From: JACVRW01 sp963728155
GTDB taxonomy: Bacteria; Actinomycetota; Thermoleophilia; Solirubrobacterales; Thermoleophilaceae
Direction of reading: 5' to 3'
Assembly (NCBI GenBank): GCA_963728155.1
Contig: CAVSJF010000017.1
Span: 71,438 to 135,437, forward strand
Length of the DNA: 64,000 bases
This document shows positions 53,291-62,764 of this stretch, in pieces; positions within the stretch are counted from its first letter, which is position 1, and each line of letters begins with the position of its first letter. The position numbers and the translations under genes are program-made. The notes beneath the pieces are model-generated. The model worked only from the letters and a program-made list of their open reading frames with translations. It was not told the origin of the DNA and ran no database searches.

Positions 53291-54892
53291 TTACTGAGCG
53301 GCAGTTCGAGCGTCACACGAGTTCCGCCACCTGAGGCCGGCGCGATCTCGATGACGCCCGAGGCAAGCGCGGCCCGCTCACGCATCCCCACGATGCCGTA
53401 CCCCTCATCGTGCACTTCGCCCAACCCGCGCCCGTCGTCGGCCACGATAAGCCGGAGCCTCTCGCCATCACGCATCAGCTCGACGGCCACGGTGCGAGCG
53501 TCTGCGTGCTTGACGATGTTGGTCAGTGCCTCCTGGGCAACGCGGTAGGCGACCGTCTCAACGTCGGACTCGAGCCGCCCGCCACCCAGCTCAATCGAGA
53601 CATGGGCCACGAGTCCCTCCGACTCGGCGACCCCCGCAACCAGTGTGCGCAGCGCCGGCTCTAGGCCGAGCTCATCGAGCGCCGCCGGTCGCAGGTCCGT
53701 GATGATCGTTCGCAGAGCGTCGATGTCGTGCTCGAGCTGGTCGACCGCCGACTCGATCACCGTCCGCGCCCGGGCGGGCTGCAATTTGAGCGCGCCGGCA
53801 AGCGAGAGCTTGAGCGACGCCAAGCCCTGCAGCGTCTCGTCGTGGAGCTCACGCGCCCAGCGGCCGCGCTCGGATTCCGCGGCGGCTATCGAATCGTGCA
53901 CGCGCTGCTCCTCGACAAGGCGCGCGGTGGCCACCGCGGTCGCCGCGCTCGCCGCGAACGCCTCCAGCGCGCGCTCGTTGTCGGCGTCGAAGCTGGCGGT
54001 CGCACCGAGGCGGTCGATGGCCACCAACACGCCCAGCCCGCGACCGCGGTGCACGAGCGGGACGATCAGCGTGCTGCTCGCCCGCGGCATGCCGAATTCA
54101 GCCGGGTTGATCAACATCTGCTGGGCGTCCTCCACGCGGACCGACGGGCGGGTGCGCAGCGCCTCGCCGGCTGTCGACGCGTCGAGCGGAATTGTCGGCT
54201 TGATCGGGCACGTCAGCGTTGCCGGCCACCGCGGCGATCCGAAGCTGATCCCCGTGGCGCAGCCAGATCAGCAGCCCGTCGGCGTCCACCAGCGTGCGCG
54301 CCCGCTCCACGATCAACTCGAGAATGTGCGACAGGTCGGTGTCGGCGCCGATCGCGGTCGCAATCTCCATGGCCGTCCGCATGGTTCGAAGCGCGCGCTC
54401 GAGCTCGCGGCCGCGCGTCGTGACCTCGCCGAACAGGCGAGCGCTGTTGATCGCGACCGCCGCCCATTCGCCGAGCACCAACATCGTGTCGACGTCAGCG
54501 ACGTCAAAGGCTTGGGCCTCTTGCATCGTCGTTACGTAGAGGCCACCCCAGGCCTGACCGCGAAGCGAGATCGGCGTGCCAAGCAACCGCGGACGCCGGA
54601 TCGGCTCTGCACTTTCGATCAGCTTCCCGACGATGCCGCGCCCGCCCGGCGGCTCGACATCGCGCGGTCGCCGGGGTCAGCGCCGGCGGTCAGGAACTGC
54701 TCCAGATTGTCCGGTCTCTCGTCGAGTACCCCCAGCGCCGCGTATCGGGCGCCGGTCAGCTCGCGCGCGCTCTCGAGCGATCTGGGCGAGCACGGTCGGC
54801 AGATCGGGTTCGGTGGCCACGACGCGCCCGACGGCCAACAGCCGCTCGAGGCGGTCGACTCGGTCGCGGATTGCACGATCGGAACCGGACAC
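53291..54892 (-). CDS. DevS/DosS-like sensor kinase: two GAF domains, HisKA_3, HATPase (frameshifted)
   Basis: Architecture as in mycobacterial DevS/DosT. The start is SGSDRAIRDRVDRLERLLAV. GAF-A spans ARSLESARELTGARYAALGV through LLGTPISLRGQAWGGLYVTT. GAF-B (HILELIVERARTLVDADGLL then TLIVPLVHRGRGLGVLVAID) follows. The dimerisation helix has the His in WARELHDETLQGLASLKLSL, then ITDLRPAALDELGLEPALRT, and the HATPase N and G boxes YRVAQEALTNIVKHA and DDGRGLGEV. Shifts lie near 54780, 54670 and 54190. In the present frame it runs past a likely TAA at 53291 and over the next gene. Haem binding in GAF-A is not shown here. Confidence 0.87.
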
Positions 54893-54932
54893 GTGCGCTG
54901 GCGAGGATACGCGTGTCGTAGCCTCTCGCTCC

Positions 54933-55574
54933 GTGTCGCCGATCCGCATCGTGCTCGCGGATGACCACCGCGTGGTCCGCACCGGGCTCGGCCTGCTGCT
55001 GGAAGCCGAGGATGCCGTCGAGGTGGTCGCGGAGGCCGGCGACGTCGACGCGGCGCTGCGCGCCGTGCTCGGCCATAAGCCAGACGTGCTCGTGCTCGAC
55101 CTCAACATGCCCGGCACGCAGACCTCGCTGGAGGCCATTCCCCTCGTTCGCGAACGCTCGGAGCACACCGCGACGGTCGTGCTCACCATGCAGGAGGACC
55201 CGGAGTACGCGCGGCGCGCGCTCCGGGCGGGCGCGCTGGGGTACGTGCTCAAGGAAGCTGCTGACACCGAGCTCGTGGAGGCGGTGCGCCGCGCGGCCGA
55301 CGGCCGGACCTACCTCAACCCCTCTCTCGGGGCGAGGCTGGCCGCGATGCCTGAACAGCAGGCCGGTGGGGCCGACGACCTGTCCGGGCGCGAGCTCGAG
55401 GTGCTCCGCCTGATAGCCCTCGGGCACACCAACGCCGAGATCGGCGAGCAGCTGTTCCTCTCGGTGCGAACGGTCGAGACCCACCGCGCCCACGTCCAGC
55501 AGAAGCTTGGGAGGACCACACGCGCGGAGCTGGTCCGCTACGCGCTGGACCATGGGCTGCTGAACGAAGAATGA
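54933..55574 (+). CDS. NarL/DevR-type response regulator
   Basis: 213 aa, intact. The receiver begins SPIRIVLADDHRVVRTGLGL with Asp-Asp pocket; the phospho-acceptor is in PDVLVLDLNMPGTQTSL. The Thr and Lys switch residues are in TVVLTMQE and GYVLKEAAD. The LuxR helix-turn-helix is LSGRELEVLRLIALGHTNAE then LSVRTVETHRAHVQQKLGRT. GTG 54933 is used. It is divergent from the kinase with 40 bases between starts, unlike the usual same-strand DevRS order, but a shared operator is likely. Confidence 0.93.
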   Translation: MSPIRIVLADDHRVVRTGLGLLLEAEDAVEVVAEAGDVDAALRAVLGHKPDVLVLDLNMPGTQTSLEAIPLVRERSEHTATVVLTMQEDPEYARRALRAGALGYVLKEAADTELVEAVRRAADGRTYLNPSLGARLAAMPEQQAGGADDLSGRELEVLRLIALGHTNAEIGEQLFLSVRTVETHRAHVQQKLGRTTRAELVRYALDHGLLNEE

Positions 55575-55596
55575 GCGTTTGCTGTGTTACGGCGAG

Positions 55597-56558
55597 TCAG
55601 CCAACGATCTCTGTCGCGATCAGCAGGTAGACGGTGATGGACAGCAGGTCCTGGACGACCGTCGCGAGCGGCCCGGATCCGAACGCCGGGTCGGCTCCGA
55701 GGCGCCAAAAGACCCAGGGGAAGATCATCGCCACCAGCGTGGCGATCGAGCAGCTGGCGACAAGTGCGAGGCCGACGGCCACCGCGACCTCGCCGTCTCC
55801 CCAGACCAGCAGCGCGAACGGGAGGAACGCAGCTGCCATCAGGGCCCCGACGATCAAACCGGTCGCGAGCTCGCGCTGCACAACGTCCGAGCACGACGCC
55901 TACCGAGAGCCCTCGGATCAGCACGGTCTCGGTCTGTGTGCCGACAGCGTCGGCCATGTAGACGACCGCCGGGAGAAAGAAGGCCAGCAGAACCGTCTTG
56001 TCGAGCTGCTCCTCGAAGCCTCCGACGATGATCGCGGCGGCCATCGCCCCTGCGAGGCCGAGAAACAGCCAGGGCAGCCGGTGCCACAGGCGTCGCAGGA
56101 CGGTTTCCTCCGCTGCGCTGCGGGCGCTTCGGTCTGGGCCAGGTATCCGCCCAGACGGGCCAGATCCTCTTCGTGCTCGGTCAGCAGCACCCCGAGCATC
56201 CGGTGCGGGGGAACAAGGCCGACGAAAACGCCCGACGCATCGACTACCGCCACGCTCGATCGGTTCGTCCCACCATCTCCAACGCGACCGCTTCCTGATC
56301 GGCCTCCGGTCCCACGACCGGCGGGGCGGGCTCCATCACATCGGCAACCCGAGCATCCTCCTCGGCGCCGAGCATGCGCTCGATCGAGACGAGGCCGAGC
56401 AGGGCGTGGTCGGCGAACACGGCGACGTCACCCGCGTAGTCGAACCTGCGGTTGGACAGCTCCTCGCGCACCTCCCCCACCGACTGGTCGGCGCGACACA
56501 TGGGAATGCTCATGGTCGCGTGCTCGCGTGCGATGTCCAGCCGCTGCATGTCAGTCAT
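55597..56558 (-). CDS. MgtE-like magnesium transporter, CBS pair plus membrane domain (frameshifted)
   Basis: About 320 aa. Two CBS motifs (DQSVGEVREELSNRRFDYAG; SSVAVVDASGVFVGLVPPHR) form the Mg sensor. Five membrane helices follow, including AAAIIVGGFEEQLDKTVLLA and AVVYMADAVGTQTETVLIRG, whose MADAVGTQT loop is the MgtE selectivity-filter region (usually MxGNxGxQ). The last helix is LLSITVYLLIATEIVG. The N-terminal superhelical MgtE_N domain of ordinary MgtE is absent. Shifts lie near 56255, 56110 and 55885. The ATG at 56558 lies inside a long inverted repeat. Confidence 0.8.
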
Positions 56559-56571
56559 GCAGCGGCTGGAC
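56535..56571 (-). promoter_or_regulatory. Perfect 16-bp inverted repeat enclosing the mgtE-like start codon
   Basis: GTCCAGCCGCTGCATG, five bases, then its exact reverse complement. On the mRNA of the minus-strand gene the left arm ends in the ATG start codon, the loop is ACTGA and the right arm encodes MQRLD. A 16-bp GC-rich stem here would hide the start codon. It may be a translation switch; a fold-back chimera in the assembly would also give this. Confidence 0.6.
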
Positions 56572-56632
56572 CGCAGCATGCGTGCGGAAAAACCCGGAAG
56601 AGAGCGCCAACCCCAGCGGGCAGAATCGAGCT

Positions 56633-57500
56633 ATGACCCCCTCCGACGACGTCCACTCCGGGGTCTTTGAGCCGGCAGAAACGGACATCGGGGGCAGCCT
56701 ACCCGTGCTTGCCTTCTTCGTGCTGGCGTGCGCCTTCAGCTGGGCGTATTGGATTCCGCTCGCGCTTTGGGGGTCGCCCGTTGAGCGCGGCGATGGCTGG
56801 CCGACGCACTTGCCGGGGCTACTCGGACCGTTGCTCGCGGCCTTTGTGGTGCTGGCCCTCACCGAGGGCCGCGGCGGCTTGCGCTCGCTGCTCGCGTCGA
56901 TGGTGCGGTGGCCGCGCGGCGCACGCTCTCAGCTCGCCACGGTCGCGCCGCTGGTGTTTCTGGCGCTCGCGTTGATTGTCACCGTCTTCGTCGGCGCTGT
57001 CCCGGAGGCTTCTGATTTCTCAGTTACAGCGGGACCAGCGCGACCGCCGTGGCCCTGGTCGCGGCATTGCTGATCACCGGCTTCGGCGAGGAAACCGGCT
57101 GGCGCGGCTACGCGCTGGCGCGGCTGCAACGCCGGCACGGATCAATGCCCGCAACCCTGATGGTCACCGCAGGATGGGCCGTGTGGCACCTACCGCTCTT
57201 CTTCTTGCTCGCGAGCTACGCCGACTTCGGCGCTCACGGCCGTGGGGTGGCTCATAGGTTTGACCGCGGGCGGGTTCGTGCTGACTGCGGTGTTCAACGA
57301 AACGGGCGGCAGCGTGCTGGCGGTCGCCCTGTGGCACGCCGCGTACGACGCGTGCCGTAGCCACCGATGCCGGCGACGGGCTCGTCGCTCCGTTGGTGAC
57401 GGCGTGCGTCATCATCTGGGCGGTCAGCCTCGTGCAACGCCATCGCAGCGGACTTCCAGCTTTCGGGCTCCCCTTCCCAGCCGCGGGCAGGACCGCATGA
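56633..57500 (+). CDS. CPBP-family intramembrane metalloprotease (frameshifted)
   Basis: About 288 aa, membrane embedded. Helices such as GGSLPVLAFFVLACAFSWAY and SQLATVAPLVFLALALIVTV come first. After a shift near 57035, the catalytic motif 1 is LITGFGEETGWRGYALARLQ (EExxxR). Motif 2 is VTAGWAVWHLPLFFLLA (His). After a second shift near 57240, motif 3 is LAVALWHAAYDA (HxxxN/D). A third shift near 57352 restores a helix, LVAPLVTACVIIWAVSLVQR, and the end at 57500. The substrate is unknown; prenyl-type CaaX processing is not implied. Confidence 0.83.
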
Positions 57501-57581
57501 AGTTCGCTCCGTAGTCGCCCACAGGTCCGTTGCGGCCGGGTGCGGATGTCGGCGAGCCTGCCAGACGGCAACCTGACGGTC

Positions 57582-59202
57582 ATGCCCCGGCTTCACGATC
57601 GTCCGAGCGCTTCGCGCCGAACTCCGGCCCGACACGCCTTCGCAGCTTTGCTGCTCGTCGTTGCCGGTCTGGCGCTCGTGGGCCCGGCGGGCTCGGAGGC
57701 CAGCGTGCCGAGTGCGGCGACGCTCGCGCGCATGGATCGCACCATCGAAGAGCGCATGGAAGCGAACCGCGCCCCCGGCTTCGCCGTGGCGGTGGTGGCC
57801 GAGGGTCGCATCGTCCATGCCCGCGGGTTCGGCTCCAGCGACGACTCCGGACCCCGGATCACGCCCCAAACTCCTTTCCTGCTCGGATCGACGACGAAGT
57901 CCTTCACCGCGCTGGCCGTCATGCAGCTCGTCGACGCGGGGAAGGTGCAGCTCGATGCCCCCGTGCGTCGCTACGTGCCCGGAGTTCCGGCTCGCCGGCA
58001 AGGCGGCCGACCGCGTCACGGTTCGCCACGTGCTGCAGCACACCAGCGGACTTCCGGCCACCACCTCCGGCCCCATACTCAAGTCGGCCGGCGACGGCAC
58101 CCCGGAGCAGGCCATCGCCGAACTTCGGGGTGAGGCGCTCGTTTCTGAGCCCGGCCGCGAGATGGAGTACGTGAACGCCAACTACGTGCTCGCCGGACTT
58201 GTCGTGGAGCGCGCGTCCGGAGAGTCGTACGGCCGCTACGTCGAGCGCCACATCTTCGCGCCCTTGGGCATGACGAACAGCTTCGCCGCCCCGGAGCCGG
58301 CGCGTCGCGCTGGACTGGCAGCCGGGCACCGCTACATCTTCGGCGTGGCGGACACCACCGGCCCGACGTTCCGATCCGGCGTGCTGGCCGCGGGCTACCT
58401 CATGTCCTCGGCGGAGGACATGGGCCGCTACCTGGCGATGTTCCTGAACGACGGCGTCGGACCGGCCGGCCGGCGGGTCGTCTCGTCACGAGGCTTGGAA
58501 ACGCTGATGAGGCCCGGGCGTCCCGCAGCGCAATTGGGTCCCTGGGCCGACAACGCCAAGTCGCACTACGCCATGGGCTGGTTCGTGGGCGGACCGTGGA
58601 AGGAGCCTGCGCTGCTGCATCCCGGCGACGCCGCCGACTCGAGCTCGCTGATGGTGCTGCTGCCACGCCAGGACACGGCGGTGGTGACGCTCGTGAACGC
58701 CAGCAACGAACTCGTCGTGCCCGGCAATCCCTACGCCATCCCGCGTATGCAGCGCAACGTCGTCGACGTCGTGCTGGGGGCGCCCGTGGAAACCGGCACT
58801 TCGCTACGCCGCTTCTACATCATCTTCGACGTTCTCGTGGCTCTGCTCTTGGCGGCCGCGGTCGTGGCTCTCATTCGCGCGGTGCGCGACGCCAGGCGGC
58901 GCCGGCCGCTGCGGCATCGAGTTCGGGCCGTGGCGGGCGTGCCCGCCCGTGCCGCTCTCGCCGCGCTCGTTCTGGGCTACCCGGCCCTCATTGGCTACGG
59001 GTGGACGGGCATGCGCTACTGGCACCCCGACCTCGCCCTCGCGCTCGCCCTCGTAGGCGGAGTGGTGCTCGCGACCGCCGTCGCCAGGGTGGTATGGCTT
59101 GTGCGCTCACGCGGTGCCGAGTCTCAGGCACCTCCCGCGCAGCCGTCGGAGGCGGATTTCCGCCCCTCACCCCAGCGGGAGCTCAGCGGAGTGGGTCGGT
59201 AG
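57582..59202 (+). CDS. Serine beta-lactamase-like hydrolase with C-terminal membrane helices (frameshifted)
   Basis: Around 540 aa. Signal helix FAALLLVVAGLALVGPAGSE. The penicillin-binding fold shows the Ser-x-x-Lys in FLLGSTTKSFTALAV and the Tyr-x-Asn in REMEYVNANYVLAGLV; a His-x-Gly like element is in LLHPGDAADSSSLMVLL. One indel near 57985 joins the parts. The C-terminus has three membrane helices (FDVLVALLLAAAVVALIRAV; ALAALVLGYPALIGYGW; ALALVGGVVLATAVARVVWL). The active site would face outside. Esterase, peptidase or lactamase activity cannot be separated. Confidence 0.85.
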
Positions 59203-59906
59203 TGCCTCGGTATGTTCGGCGCGGTCCCTGATACCGCGAAGCATCTTCTGGCTCATCACGAAGCTGACAGCCTCCGCGGGCTCGACGATAAGCGGGGCCC
59301 ACCGCCGCAAGTACGCATATCGCTCACGCACGAGCAGCCGCGTCGTCGCGTCTCGCCCTTCTCGGAGAACGAACGCCCAGGTGAAGTCGTACGGCGGCGC
59401 AGCGTTACCCATCGGTATCCCGCCCGGAGAACAAGCGATCGTCCCCGCTCCAGGGAGGCTACGTCGAGACCGAACTCCGGAGCGAGCTTGACCTTGTCGC
59501 CGACGCGGACGTCCTGCCACCCGGGCACGATCCGATTCGCATTGTGAATGTCGGCGCCGACCAGATTCTCGAGGAAGTCGTAGCTGTAGAACCCGCCGCG
59601 ACCCTGCCCCAGCTGGGCGAGCCACGGCCATACCCGGTCGGGCGAGGCGCGAACGGTGATGGCGCGGGTTGCGGTGAGGTCGGCGCTCGCGATGAGGTCA
59701 TCGCCCGGCAGGGGCGCCCCGAATTCCTGGTCGGTCGCGCCCCACCTGAGCTGCCGGGGCCTCGCGAGGCGGATGTAGGCGGCCGCCGCCCCCACGATCG
59801 CGCACGAGTAGGCCAGCACCTGCGCGACCTTAGACGGCCCAGCCTGAGGCGACCCCTGCAGCCACACTTGAGCGTAGTTCCCCGAAGCGAGCACCGTGGC
59901 GCTCAC
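59167..59906 (-). CDS. SRPBCC-fold protein with N-terminal membrane helix (frameshifted)
   Basis: About 246 aa. An N-terminal helix (VAQVLAYSCAIVGAAAAYIR) precedes a START/polyketide-cyclase-like domain: ATRAITVRASPDRVWPWLAQ is the classic opening, then GRGGFYSYDFLENLVGADIH. An indel near 59390 joins it to DFTWAFVLREGRDATTRLLV and the end at 59167. Such domains bind hydrophobic ligands. Start GTG 59906. It is divergent from the nitroreductase-like gene. Confidence 0.75.
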
Positions 59907-59943
59907 TGATGGCGCGCGACGGGGCGTTTCGTAGCGTGAACGT

Positions 59944-61155
59944 ATGACCGCCGCCGGCCATGACTCCGGCGCGCCGGACACACGGACCACCCGCCGTTCT
60001 TTTCTGCGCGGTGCCGGATTGGCCGGTGGCACGGCGCTGGTGGTGAGCGCCGGTGGGCTGAGCTACCGCGCCTATGACCGAGGCGTGCTCGAGGCGGGCG
60101 AAGGCGGTGCCTACGCCGCGTGGAGTGATTGGGAGAAAGGACCCGGCCCGCTGGCGCTCGTGTCCGCGGCCGTCCTGGCAGCCAACTCGCACGATTATCA
60201 GGCGTGGGTGTTCCGCACCACGGCGGCGCGCGTCGACATCTTCGCCGACCGCAAGCGTGCGTTGGGCGCCATCGACCCGTTTGATCGCGAAATGTACGTG
60301 GGCTTGGGTTGTGCCCTGGAGAATCTGCTCCAAGCTGCGCCAGCGCACGGCTACCGAGCACAGCTCGCGCTTCTGCCGACCCCCGGGCAGCCGGTGCATG
60401 CCGCGCGCATCGACCTGAGGCCGGGTCCGCGTCGGCGAAGCGCGCTCTACCGAGCTATCCCTGAGCGCCACACCGACCGCAGCGCGTACGAGGCCAAGCC
60501 GCTTCCGCCCCAGCTGCTGACCCAGATGACCGCGCTAGCCGGCGCCCTGCCGGGCGCTCGGCTGCACTGGTTCGACGGCGAAGCCGACCGGGCCCAGATC
60601 GGTGGGTTGATGGTCGACGCCGCCCTCACCATCACACGGGATGAGCGGCAGTCGCGAGACAGCTTCAGGCTGTTTCGTCCCTCGTGGGACGACATCCAGA
60701 AGCACAAGGACGGCCTGACCCTCGACGCCCAGGGCCTGTCGGCGCTCACGACCGCGGTGGCCAAGCTGCTGCCGGTCTCAGACCGCAAGAGCGGGGACAG
60801 GTTCTGGATCGACCAGACGCGCAACACGCACACCGAGACTGCCGCGGCGTACGGCATCATCGCCGTGCCCGACGCGGGCGCCAACGCGGACCGGCTCACG
60901 GGCGGGCGGCTGCTCGAGCGTGTTCACCTCTGGGCCACCGCCAACGGCGTCGCGCTACACCACATGAACCAGATGACCGAGCGCGCCGACCGCGAGCGCC
61001 AGCTCCGGCTATCCCCGCGGTTTGGGCGAGCGGTCCAGGCCCTCATCCCCGACGACGGCGGCGAGCCGTTGGTGGCCTTCCGAGTTGGCTACGCGAAGGG
61101 ACAGGACGGCCGGCGCAAGAGCCCGCGGCGCTCGGCCAAAGACGTGCTGGCATGA
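59944..61155 (+). CDS. Tat-exported Acg-type nitroreductase-family protein
   Basis: 403 aa, intact. The twin-arginine signal is TTRRSFLRGAGLAGGTALVV. The mature part is the double nitroreductase-like fold of the Acg family (Rv2032 type): AAVLAANSHDYQAWVFRTTA for the FMN side, IPERHTDRSAYEAKPLPPQL, and GVALHHMNQMTERADRERQL. In Mycobacterium tuberculosis acg belongs to the DosR regulon. Acg proteins can bind FMN without nitroreduction and may store the cofactor. The stop overlaps the next ATG, so it is coupled to the membrane protein. Confidence 0.88.
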   Translation: MTAAGHDSGAPDTRTTRRSFLRGAGLAGGTALVVSAGGLSYRAYDRGVLEAGEGGAYAAWSDWEKGPGPLALVSAAVLAANSHDYQAWVFRTTAARVDIFADRKRALGAIDPFDREMYVGLGCALENLLQAAPAHGYRAQLALLPTPGQPVHAARIDLRPGPRRRSALYRAIPERHTDRSAYEAKPLPPQLLTQMTALAGALPGARLHWFDGEADRAQIGGLMVDAALTITRDERQSRDSFRLFRPSWDDIQKHKDGLTLDAQGLSALTTAVAKLLPVSDRKSGDRFWIDQTRNTHTETAAAYGIIAVPDAGANADRLTGGRLLERVHLWATANGVALHHMNQMTERADRERQLRLSPRFGRAVQALIPDDGGEPLVAFRVGYAKGQDGRRKSPRRSAKDVLA

Positions 61156-61886
61156 GCACCGCCATGAGCTCCGCCGCGATACCTCATGCCGAGCGCCTTC
61201 GCACCGGGCGTAGAAGCGACCGCCTCGCTGGCCACCTGGCCCTGGCCGGCGCTTCGCTCGGGGCTTTGGCCGGCCTGCTCGAACTGACCGTACGGCCCTC
61301 CGTGCGCGATTGGGTGGGCAACAAGCAGGACACCACACGCCTTGGGCTGACCACGCTCGTGCTCAGCGCTGTCGCGGCGCTCGCGGCTGCTGCCTTGAGA
61401 CGGCCGCGCGATGATGCCGGCGGCCGACGCGTGGCAATCGTGCTTGCGCTCCTGGTACCCGCGCTCGTCTGCTTCACCACGGTCGGACGGCTCTGGTACC
61501 TGCCTGGCGCGCTTCTGCTGGGAGCGGGCGCGCTGGTGCTCGCCCGTACCCGGCGGCGGGACTTCGCGGCTGCGCTCGACGGTCAGCACTGGCGCGTGGG
61601 GCTCCTCGTTATGTGCGGCGCCTTTTACATTTTCCTCGGCGCTACCGCGCTGGGGCTCGCCGGCGTGCTCGGCATTCTGGGGGAGTCTCGATCTGGACCG
61701 CCGCGCGCATCGCACCCCACTCGCCGCGCGCTGCCTACGCCTTCCTGTTCAGCGGTGTGCTCCCCTTCGCGGCAGCAACGTGGTGGAGCGTTATCAACCC
61801 GGTACTCGCAGTCCTCGCTGTGGTCATCGGCGTGCGGCGTCATCCACGGCGCCGACCCACCAAGGCGCCCCAGACAACCGCAGTGA
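61152..61886 (+). CDS. Multi-helix membrane protein between Acg and ZIP genes (frameshifted)
   Basis: About 244 aa. Hydrophobic helices are GHLALAGASLGALAGLLELT, LGLTTLVLSAVAALAAAALR, RVAIVLALLVPALVCFTTVG, LWYLPGALLLGAGALVLART, and GLLVMCGAFYIFLGATALGL. After an indel near 61680 come SPRAAYAFLFSGVLPFAAAT and VINPVLAVLAVVIGVRR. A second indel before 61883 returns it to the TGA overlapping the ZIP GTG. No family was recognised. Its place between a redox and a metal transporter gene suggests an electron- or metal-related membrane role. Confidence 0.65.
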   Translation: MSTAMSSAAIPHAERLRTGRRSDRLAGHLALAGASLGALAGLLELTVRPSVRDWVGNKQDTTRLGLTTLVLSAVAALAAAALRRPRDDAGGRRVAIVLALLVPALVCFTTVGRLWYLPGALLLGAGALVLARTRRRDFAAALDGQHWRVGLLVMCGAFYIFLGATALGLAGVLGILGESRSGPPRASHPTRRALPTPSCSAVCSPSRQQRGGALSTRYSQSSLWSSACGVIHGADPPRRPRQPQ

Positions 61887-62626
61887 CGGAGGTCGCGGTC
61901 TTGGCGCTCGCCGGCTGCGGAACGGCGCTCGCCACAGGCCTGGGGGCGATCCCCGTGTCGCGGCTGGGCTCGCACGCGGACTTTCTACGTCCTGCCCTCT
62001 GGGGGCTGACCGTCGGGCTGATGACGGTGGCTTCGATCGTGGGCCTCCTGTTGCCGGCGTTCGACGAGGGCTCGACGATCGCCGTCCTCGGCGGCGCCGG
62101 GGTTGGGGTGCTCTTTCTGCTCGCCTCGCGGCGAGCGTTGAAGGCGCACGATGTTCACGTCGGTTCGCTGAGCGGCGCGGGCGTACGGCGCTCGGTGCTG
62201 GTGTTCGCCGTCCTGCTGGTTCATAGCCTTCCCGAGGGCTTTGCGATCGGGACAGCGTTCGCCTCGGACACCGAAGGCCTTGGCCTGTTCGTGATCCTCG
62301 CGATCGGTTTGCAGAACATTCCGGAGGGCACCAGCGTGGCCATCCCGATGAACGCCTCCGGCTTCAGCGCCGGCCAGCAGTTCTGGGCGGCGGTGGCCAC
62401 CAGCGCCCCCCAGCCTGTCGGGGCGCTGCTGGCCTACGCGCTGATCGAGCAGATAGAGGGCCTCTTGCCGTTCTCCTTCGGCTTTGCCGCGGGCGCGATG
62501 CTCGCCCTGGTAGCGATCGAGCTGGCCCCTGAGACCTTCCGCCGCGGCGCGCGCGGCCGGGCACTCGCGGGCACCCTGCTCGGCGCGGGGCTGATGCTCG
62601 TCCTGGCCGCCCTGCTCGGGGTCTAG
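61883..62626 (+). CDS. ZIP-family metal transporter
   Basis: 247 aa, eight helices, intact. The transport motif is in LLVHSLPEGFAIGTAFASDT and ALGLQNIPEGTSVAIPMNAS-like sequence (here AIGLQNIPEGTSVAIPM), matching ZupT/ZIP proteins that carry Zn, Fe or Mn. A His-containing variable loop is short (ALKAHDVHVGSLSG). The GTG at 61883 overlaps the preceding stop. It belongs to the Acg-membrane-ZIP run. Confidence 0.88.
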   Translation: MTEVAVLALAGCGTALATGLGAIPVSRLGSHADFLRPALWGLTVGLMTVASIVGLLLPAFDEGSTIAVLGGAGVGVLFLLASRRALKAHDVHVGSLSGAGVRRSVLVFAVLLVHSLPEGFAIGTAFASDTEGLGLFVILAIGLQNIPEGTSVAIPMNASGFSAGQQFWAAVATSAPQPVGALLAYALIEQIEGLLPFSFGFAAGAMLALVAIELAPETFRRGARGRALAGTLLGAGLMLVLAALLGV

Positions 62627-62720
62627 GCCCAATCTCTACGGGGAACTACGGAGCGGCCCCGGGGCGGTTCGCCGATGTGGCGGGGGCGGGCTGGCACGAA
62701 GCTTGATCCATCACCGAGTT

Positions 62721-62760
62721 CGACCTCGCCGTCGCGGCGAGGCGCTGACCGAGGAGGTCG
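62721..62760 (+). promoter_or_regulatory. Leader with two competing hairpins before the universal stress gene
   Basis: CTCGCCG-TCG-CGGCGAG (62725-62741) is a perfect hairpin. An alternative stem pairs CGACCTC (62721-62727) with GAGGTCG (62754-62760), which overlaps the Shine-Dalgarno AGGAGG (62752-62757). The two share bases 62725-62727, so they exclude each other. A translation switch is possible. Confidence 0.4.
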
Positions 62761-62764
62761 CACC

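Noticed and set aside
62656..62665. GCCCCGGGGC palindrome upstream of the universal stress gene
   Set aside because: A ten-base GC palindrome is expected by chance at this base composition, and no second copy supports an operator.
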